From positions 68,488,501 to 68,552,500 of the forward strand of contig NC_134109.1 of assembly GCF_040939455.1 (NCBI RefSeq): a stretch of DNA of 64,000 nucleotides, read 5' to 3'. Below are positions 57,328 to 64,000 of this stretch, piece by piece. Under the pieces are notes generated by a model. That model was not told the DNA's origin, searched no databases, and was given only the letters and a program-made list of their open reading frames with translations. Every line of letters starts with the position of its first letter. Position 1 is the first letter of the stretch. The position numbers and the translations under genes are program-made. Source of the DNA: Microcebus murinus (Eukaryota; Chordata; Mammalia; Primates; Cheirogaleidae).

Positions 57328-58333
57328 TATATTCTCTTATAAATGATGCTTTTCATTGATAACTGCTCAAAATGTTTTTAGACCCATGGTGCTAATGTAG
57401 AATCAAAAGAAGTCACCCTTCCCAGCCTCCCTTTCCTTGAGGGTGCAGACAGGCAACTTAGATTCTGCCAATGGGACGCTCCAGGACACAGCTCCACAAT
57501 GCACTCTGCAGTGAAACAGACGAGGCACAGGGATTCCGTTTTGCTGGGACAGGTGAGCGCAGGGGAGATAAGTGAGCTAGAGACAGTGTGGTCCTTTGTG
57601 AAAGCATCAGTCTCTCAGCTCTGCTAAGGAAAAACAAGTAAAAAGAGGCTTTTGACTTGCTTGGAATCCTAAAGGAGAAGAGTACACCCTGGTCGCTGGA
57701 GGGATCTCCCAAAAGGAAAATACCCCAATGGTAGGGAGAAGCAGGGGCTGTAGTTGGTGGTGTCCCTTGCCAAGTGGAAAGTGTTCCCCAAAACTCTTCT
57801 CTGTTCAAACCCTGGGGCTCCTTCTGTGACTTTTCTAAGTTGAGTATAGCCTAATCCCCAAAAGTGACAGTTTGGTTGCCCACAGTTATACCCTTTCCCC
57901 CTCTGGGTTCCCTATGAGCTAGAGCAGCCTTACTGCACTGCCACAGTAAAAAGGGTTTCGTATTACTATAGGCTTGTTGTTCACATCCAGACAAAAAAAA
58001 TAAAATAAAATAAAGGGTTTTTATTTCTTTGTCTGCAAATTTTGGACAATAAATCCAGCCTCACAGGATTGTGATGATTTACTGTGAAAGTGCTTTGCAA
58101 ACTATCAAGTGTGGAAAAGACCAGCTTTTATCATTGTCCATGATGATCATCATGGCCTGGGCGGGGGAGCCACTCAGCCAGTCCAGACTCAGAGAAGCTC
58201 ACACTGTGAGTGTCACCCTTGGCTCATGACAGCCTCTCCACCTAGAATCACCTCCCTCTGTTTACGTCTGTCAAATCTTGCTCATCATGTTGGAACTCTG
58301 AGAGCTAATAACATCAATCAGGTATCAAAGGTG
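57328..58333. other. Spacer between the inverted-repeat arms
   Basis: About 1 kb without a recognised gene or named repeat; A-rich (AAAAT)n-type stretch at about 57,991-58,015. Confidence 0.5.
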
Positions 58334-58565
58334 ATGTCAGCAGGCCTACTTACAGTTGCCAGATACCAGGAAGGAGCAGCAAAGAGTAGATTTATGGGTT
58401 AGGGCAGGGGCAGGTGTAGGAAGGAAGCTGCTACATGTCTGGACAATGTCCTGGGGGCAAAGAGGAGGCTGAATTACAGTATTACTATGCTCATTTCATG
58501 AATTCATTTTATGAAAATTAGAAAATACCGGTAAAAATAAAAATATAAGTGTTTGCTTTGGTAGC
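58334..58565 (-). repeat. Inverted repeat, right arm
   Basis: Reverse complement of the left arm at 57094-57327. The blocks ATGTCAGCAGGCCTACTTAC, CTGGACAATGTCCTGGGGGC and AAGTGTTTGCTTTGG are visible. Confidence 0.9.
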
Positions 58566-58599
58566 ATTTACACTAAAAAACAATAAGAATATAAAATAT

Positions 58600-59900
58600 A
58601 AGAAAATGAAAATCACCTGTAAGCCCACCAGCCAGTAATAACTACTTTAAACATTTTTCTATTTGTCCATTCAGATATTTTTCTAAGTATATATATATAT
58701 GCTTCTTTTTTCATTGTAAAATTTAATGTTTTCAAATCGCTAAATGTTTATTAATATAAATTTTCACATCTCCCTTTCTAATACATGGATTCTTATTTTT
58801 AGGAGATCCTTTTTTGTGGTAAATACCTATAACACAAAATTTGTCATATTGACTATTTGTAAGTATACAGTTTATTGCCATTAAGTACATTCACATTGTT
58901 GTATAACCATTGTTGCGTAACTCTAGAACTTTTCATCTTTCTAAACTAAAACTCTGTACCTATTAGACAGTAACTCTCCATTCGCTCCTCCTCCAGCCAC
59001 AGGAAACCACTATTTTACTATTTTGCCCAGGAATACAACTCTATATTCACAGATAGTTTTCCTGCTTTTGAGCAATTTGAAGCATTCTGATGTTTCCACT
59101 GTGACTGTTGAGAAGTGTGCTACCAGTTTATGGCCACTCTTTCGTAGGCGAGCTACACTTTCTAACTTTTGAAATTATTTCTATCTCTGTGAATTTACCT
59201 ATTTTAGGTGGTTCATATAAGTGAAATCATGCAAGATTTGTCCTTTTTCGACTGCTTATTTTAGCATATTATTTAGCATAATATCTTCAAGGTTCATCCA
59301 TATTATAGCATGTGTTAAAATTTTATTAAAGCTGAATAACATTTTTAAGGCTGAATAATATTCCATTGCATGTATAGTATATACCACATCTTATTTTATT
59401 TTATTTTTATTGTTATTATTATTATTTGAGACAGAGTCTCACTCTCTTGCCTGGGCTACAGTGCTGTGGCATCAGCCTAGCTCACAGCATCCTCAAAATC
59501 CTGGGCTCAAGCGATCCTCCCGCCTCAGCCTCCAGGGTAGCTGGAACTACAGGCATGTGCCACTGTGCCCGGCTAATTTTTTCTATTTTTAGTTGTTTGG
59601 TTAATTTCTTTCTATTAATAGTAGAGACAGGGTCTCGCTCTTGCTCAGGCTGGTCTCAAACTCCTGAGCTCAAGCAATCCTTGATTGCTCAAGCAATCCC
59701 ACCTCCACCTCCCAGAGTGCTAGGATTATAGGTGTGAGCTGAGCCACCATGCCCGGCTGGTGTATACCACATTTTATATATCCATTCATCCATTGATGGA
59801 CATCTGGGTTGTTTTTATCCTTTGGCTATTCTGAATAATTCTCTTTTTTGATTTCCTGCTTTCAGTTATTTTAGGTATATACCCAGAAGTGGAATTGCTG
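58600..59900 (-). repeat. Ancient L1-type fragment(s), interrupted by an Alu
   Basis: Contains GTAACTCTCCATTCGCTCCTCC, TCTATCTCTGTGAATTTACC, TCAAGGTTCATCCATATTATAGC, GGCTGAATAATATTCCATTGC and, after the Alu, ATATCCATTCATCCATTGATGG. This is old L1 wording in antisense. Confidence 0.65.
59395..59762 (-). mobile_element. Alu SINE, antisense, inserted in old L1
   Basis: Tail side is (TTATT)n-like, then TTTGAGACAGAGTCTCACTC through to CATGCCCGGCTG. The target-site duplication TATACCACATCTTAT / TATACCACATTTTAT lies at 59380-59394 and 59763-59777. Confidence 0.93.
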
Positions 59901-59929
59901 GTAGCAGATCCTTTTTTATAAATTTTTAT

Positions 59930-60092
59930 GTATTTATTTTTGAGATAGAATCTTGCTCTATCAGCCAAGCCTGGAGTGCAATGGCACAATAATAGCTCAC
60001 TGAAGCCTCAAACTCCTGGGCTCGTGTGATCCTCCCACCTCAGCCTTCTGAGTAGCTGGGTCTATAGGTGTGTGCCACCATACCTGTCTAAA
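59930..60092 (-). mobile_element. Old Alu monomer, antisense
   Basis: GAGATAGAATCTTGCTCTATC, GGAGTGCAATGGCACAATAATAGCTCAC and CTTCTGAGTAGCTGGG, with the pan-primate form (TAGCTCACTGAAGCC) rather than the strepsirrhine form. Confidence 0.8.
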
Positions 60093-60119
60093 CCCATCTT
60101 TAAATTAGTGAGCCACCCT

Positions 60120-60900
60120 TCTCATCTCTAAGGGTCTGATATGATGCTAATTGGTTTTGTGGTTAACCTTATTGGAAAACTGCTGTTTCTTTTTGCATCT
60201 CAAATGTTCCCTCTGGGATAATTTATTTTTATCTTCTTGGTACACATCCGGTAGAGATTTCTTCAAGAAAGAGTCTGCTGGTGGTAAATTCTGTTTTTAT
60301 TTATTTGAAAATGTCTTTTTTCACCTGTTTTCTTGAAAAAATAATCTTGCTGGGTATACAGTTCTGTATTTACAGATAGTTTTCCTGTCTTTGAGCACTT
60401 TAAATCATTCCAATGTCTTCTGGTTTCTACTATGGCTGTTGAGAAGTGTGTGACCAGTTTAGTTTCTACTCCTTTGTAAATGATCTGTGCTTTCTCTGTA
60501 ATGTTTGAGATTGTTTCTTTGTCTTCATTGTCCTGCAGTTTCATTGAAATGTATCTTGATGTGGATTTCTGTATATTTATCCTTCTTGGCATAAGTTACA
60601 GTTCCTATATTTGTGAATTCTTGTCTTTTATCAATTCTTGAAAATTGTCAACCTTTTTCTCTTTGAATATTGCCTTGCCCTCATTGTTTTCTCTTCTCCC
60701 TTTATGGGATTCCAATTTGACATATGTTAGAACTCCTTGTTCTTTGTTTCTTAACTTTTCTATCTGCTTGTCTCTGCTGGATTCTGAAGAAGTTCTTCAG
60801 ATCCATCTTTCAGTATACTAACTCTCTCTTCAGCTATATCTTCTGTTTAACCAAGCATTGCAATTTTAGTTATAATGGTTACATACATTTTAAATTTTAA
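60120..60900 (-). repeat. Ancient L1/HAL1-type fragment, antisense
   Basis: TTTATCAATTCTTGAAAATTGTCAACC, CTCTTTGAATATTGCCTTGCCC and GGGATTCCAATTTGACATATGTTAGAACTCC, then TTCAGCTATATCTTCTGTTTAACC, match a widespread old LINE region. The section at about 60,380-60,480 is similar to 59,060-59,160. Confidence 0.6.
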
Positions 60901-60911
60901 ACCTGCTGATT

Positions 60912-61070
60912 ATTGTTTCTGCTGATTCTCCTTCATGGTAGTTTGAATCCTTATATAGTTAGTACTTTTTTTGTGAATTTATACTTGGCTGAATTTAATC
61001 CAGCAGACTGGATTGAAGATGCTTTCCGCAGAAGAAATTTTTCAGGAGAAGGAGAATCAGCAGAAACAAT
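60912..61070. repeat. 23-bp perfect inverted repeat around a 113-bp loop
   Basis: ATTGTTTCTGCTGATTCTCC plus TTC at 60912-60934 is exactly the reverse complement of 61048-61070. Weaker similarity extends outward. Confidence 0.9.
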
Positions 61071-61274
61071 CATTGAAAAATTTAAATTTTGAAGGATTTC
61101 AGAGTTTGGAATAATCACATAAAGGAGCTATTGTAAAATGTTTAAAGAAATAAAAGATGGAATAGAAAAAAAGTGAACAAGGAATAAAAGATGATCAAAA
61201 ACACCCAGACAGATTTAGGAAAAAAAATAGAATATCAAGAAATTTTAAAATGTTTTCATTTCCATTAAGAATGC

Positions 61275-61461
61275 AGGCCAGGAGTGGTGGCTCACCCCTG
61301 TAATCCTAGCACTCTGGGAGACCGAGGCGGGTGGATCGTTTGAGCTCAGGAGTTCGAGACCAGCCTGAGCAAGAGCGTGACCCTGTCTCTACTAAAAATA
61401 GAAAAAAATTAATTGGCTAACTAAAAATAAAATAAAAATAAATAAATAACATGAAAAAAAA
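61275..61461 (+). mobile_element. Left-arm-only Alu
   Basis: The Alu left monomer and A-rich linker (GGCCAGGAGTGGTGGCTC to TTAATTGGCTAACTAAAAAT), then an A-rich tail. The target-site duplication AAGAATGC lies at 61267-61274 and 61462-61469, so it appears to have integrated without a right arm. Confidence 0.85.
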
Positions 61462-61469
61462 AAGAATGC

Positions 61470-63095
61470 GGCTGCTTTGAGAATCACAGCTTTATGGGGA
61501 ATAGGGTTGTCTCAGATTCACTCTCTCGTCTCCTTAGGCCCCAGGGCTTATTCTGGGGTTCTCCTCCAACCCTCATATGTCTACCCAGTCCCCAAAGCTC
61601 TAGGTTTCTAGTTAGTTAACCTCTCTGTTTATTTGCTGTTTACTTTTTGTTTTGTATTGGTTTATCTTGCTGGTTTCAGGGGGATGCCCTTGGGGATTAT
61701 CTTTATTTTCTTGGGAACTCACTAATGAATTTTAAAACATATGTTTTTGTGCTTTCTATAGCATTTAGGTGTTCTGCTGAGAGGTTTTGAAAATATCAAA
61801 TCTGTCCTACTACTGGAAGAATATTTTTAAAACAAACAAAAAATGTGAATATATCATACATATTGTTTTATAACCTACTTTTATCCCCATTTGGTATATG
61901 ATAAACATCTTCATATTAATAAATGTTATTAATAAATGATGTCTACATTATCATCTTAATGGCAGCATAGTTTTCTGTTGCATAATTTATTCAATCTTTT
62001 TTCTATTATTGGATATTTAGCACTCTATTTTTTCACTATTATAAACAATACACTTCAGTGAATATCCTTATAACTAAATCTTGGCATGTACCATCATCTT
62101 CTTTACTGTTTAACTGTTTATAAAATTAATACATGCTCAATGTAAAAGAAAATTCAAACACTAAGGAAAATGAAAATTTTCCATACTTCTTTTTACTGTA
62201 ACGTCAGTTAATACGATTTGATCTATAATTAGAATCTCTTAATCAAACAACAGATGAGAATTAAGACGAGAATATGCAAGAAGAGAGACCATACCCACCC
62301 CATTCCCCTACCCTTCCAACAACCAGGGAAAGGGAACCAGAGTTCATACTATGGATGAACTGAAGGTAATTAGAGACAATTAGAAGCAGAGAACTGAAGG
62401 AAGAAGAAATACCCAAGTAGACTCCAAAAGCCTGGGGCAACTGTGGTCAGAGGCACCATGCCTCAGGAAAGACCAGAGCTCCAAAATCCATAATCCACTC
62501 TGCCTGGGCGCACCCTCCTCCCCTCTCTGGAAGCCAGGGATTTTGCTAGGCATTTTCTCTAGGCTCTTCTCCCTGCCCCTCCTTCTTTTAAAGGGACTTA
62601 GTTTATTTTGAATCCAGAAGTATTTTAAGCCCTGACACTGTACCCAAGCCTATGCTTCATAGCGTCTATCCCTGATTCTTAGGGTCCTGTCCCAATCTGA
62701 AGACACCCAGCCATGAAAAGGTCTTTAAACACCTTTCCATAACTCCTTTCTGCCTGTTCACCTCAAGTGGAGGTATTGAGCCCAGGGTCTTCTTTGTGTA
62801 GAGAATCATGAAGGGAGTAGCTGCCCTTTCTGGTGGCTCTCAGCTTTTCTGACTCTAGGGGTTTTTGTTTTGTTTTGTTTTGTTTTTTGAGGACCTGCTA
62901 CCCTTCTTCCTCTCTTAGATTCTGTAAGACACCAATATATTTCTATACTAATGCCTAGTTCAGGTAGATTCTATCAACTAGGGTTGAGAGCCCCCAGACC
63001 ATAAAGGAGCCCAATCTCCTCCTTCTTCCCAATGAGTATGGAGCTCCACCTGGGGTGATTAGTGTTTTAAGGAAGGCTCAAAAATTTTGGTTGTT
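61470..63095. other. Intergenic, old L1 debris, no gene
   Basis: The part 61,840-62,130 reads as an old antisense L1 region (GTTTTATAACCTACTTTTATCC, ATCATCTTAATGGCAGCATAG). A (TTTTG)n tract sits at about 62,864-62,886. No supported gene. Confidence 0.45.
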
Positions 63096-63097
63096 TA

Positions 63098-63175
63098 TTT
63101 GTTCATTCAATCCAACAAGTATTTATTGGACACCTACCATGTACTGGCTTTTAATGAGACTACAGTCTAAGAATT
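63098..63175 (+). repeat. L2 LINE 3' fragment
   Basis: GTTCATTCAATCCAACAAGTATTTATTGGACACCTACCATGTACTGGC is the L2 hallmark. Confidence 0.8.
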
Positions 63176-63905
63176 CCTTAAATAGCCCCAAAATAGCATC
63201 AGCTAACCCCACCAGAAGTCATGGTGTGGATCCTGGAGTTGCCAGTTGTTCTAGAAAACACAGTTAACTGCTGGTCACTTCTGTTCCAACCCTGCAGAGC
63301 CCATGGACCACTGGACAGAATGGAAAGCACCTTGCATTGGTGAGTACCTTTCAGGGGAGCTGATTCACTGGGTTGGATCTCCCCGTGAAGGACTGAGTGC
63401 CTAAGACTGGCCCTGTCTAGTTCCCACAACCTCCAGCCATGGTCAGGTCTCGGGAAGGCAAAATACAGACCCCTTCTGCTTACTCTAAATCCTTAAGGCG
63501 CTCTCTATGCTCCTGAGTTCTCAAAGAGTCCAGAGCAAATGCTTGTTGGAAAAATGAATTAATCAGGGTATTTGCATGGAGGAGTTGCCATGAGAGGGAG
63601 AAGGCAGGAAAATGCTGAGGTGCTTCCGCTGCAGTGTACACCACAATGTTGGCAACCCTCTGGCTGGCCTAATACATCCAGCCTGACCACAATGCCCTGG
63701 AAGTGGGTCTTGGCCCTACTAGCTCCAGGAGCTCCTGCTTATAGTGCAAGTAAGTCCCTATCAATGTCAGGGCTTACCTCAGCAAGAGCAGCTACCAGGT
63801 ACGAGGCAGGAATACAGATAGGGATCCTTCACTACCCTGGATGCTGCTTCACACCTTCCCCAGCCACCTGCACAACCAGCTGAGTGGTACAGCTCTGAAG
63901 CCTAT
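63176..63905. other. Right-edge intergenic sequence
   Basis: No supported exon. A 103-codon frame (63572..63883) contains a chance YSASK sequence but no other short-chain dehydrogenase features. Confidence 0.4.
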
Positions 63906-63919
63906 GTGAAAATGCACTA

Positions 63920-64000
63920 ATGTGATGGTTCAGAGCCAGGCTCTAAGTCATTTCCACATGGGTTTAGGCAAGATACTTAAGCTATCAGTGCCTCAGTTTC
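63920..64000 (+). repeat. MIR fragment, cut by the window edge
   Basis: TGATGGTTCAGAGCCAGGCTCTAAGTC, GGGTTTAGGCAAGATACTTAAGC and TCAGTGCCTCAGTTTC form a MIR core. Confidence 0.75.

Noticed and set aside
63572..63883. Possible short-chain dehydrogenase remnant (YSASK sequence)
   Set aside because: Only the five-residue motif is present. The flanking sequence lacks the glycine-rich cofactor motif and other family features, so it is likely chance.
60000..64000. RIPK3, expected next to NFATC4 from human synteny
   Set aside because: No kinase or RHIM-encoding sequence is recognisable on either strand; the gene presumably lies beyond the right edge.

Overview
The window is nuclear DNA from a strepsirrhine primate, most likely a lemur. 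It carries split vertebrate genes with GT-AG introns, CpG-rich promoters, and about a dozen and a half Alu copies. The Alus have the strepsirrhine right-arm ending (a TGAGCTAGGCTGACGCCAC-type segment) and an A-rich linker with a TATATATAGAAAAAATTAG-type segment. Old MIR, L2, L1M, MER and MaLR fragments form the background. Some DNA transposons still have intact target-site duplications, so they moved late, as reported for mouse lemur and galago genomes. I have no species-level proof.

Two protein-coding genes are recognisable, both on the minus strand, in an order that mirrors human 14q12. (1) NYNRIN (left edge to about 10.3 kb) is incomplete: its first two coding exons (9867..9670 and 772..114) encode the N-terminal KH-like region shared with KHNYN, and the rest, including the NYN nuclease and captured retroviral integrase parts, lies beyond the left edge. 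(2) NFATC4 (39274..30200, poly(A) signal near 29.9 kb) is complete: ten coding exons join in frame to an 897-residue NFAT3 protein with a calcineurin-docking motif, SP repeats, Rel-homology domain, IPT/TIG domain and C-terminal activation region. No gene is supported from about 41.9 to 64 kb; this is repeat-rich sequence upstream of NFATC4, and RIPK3, the next gene expected from human synteny, is not reached.

Layout: 1-9.9 kb NYNRIN; 9.85-10.3 kb its CpG promoter; 10.3-29.8 kb intergenic with Alu, L2, MIR, L1M and MaLR LTRs, a mariner-type MITE split by an Alu, and a small hAT element; 29.87-39.4 kb NFATC4, free of Alus; 38.4-41.85 kb NFATC4 CpG island; 41.9-64 kb repeats, including a large GGAA/GAAA microsatellite grown from an Alu tail and a three-level nested insertion.

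I found no novel multigene system. The unusual signals are structural: a partial NYNRIN exon copy in the neighbouring intron ending in a 28-bp inverted segment, a 185-bp direct repeat (about 99% identical) flanking NFATC4 exon 2, a 36-bp piece of CpG island copied 2.4 kb away, a 230-bp inverted repeat at 57.1/58.4 kb, a triple nested transposon stack with all three target-site duplications preserved, and two young hAT copies, one inside NFATC4 intron 9.
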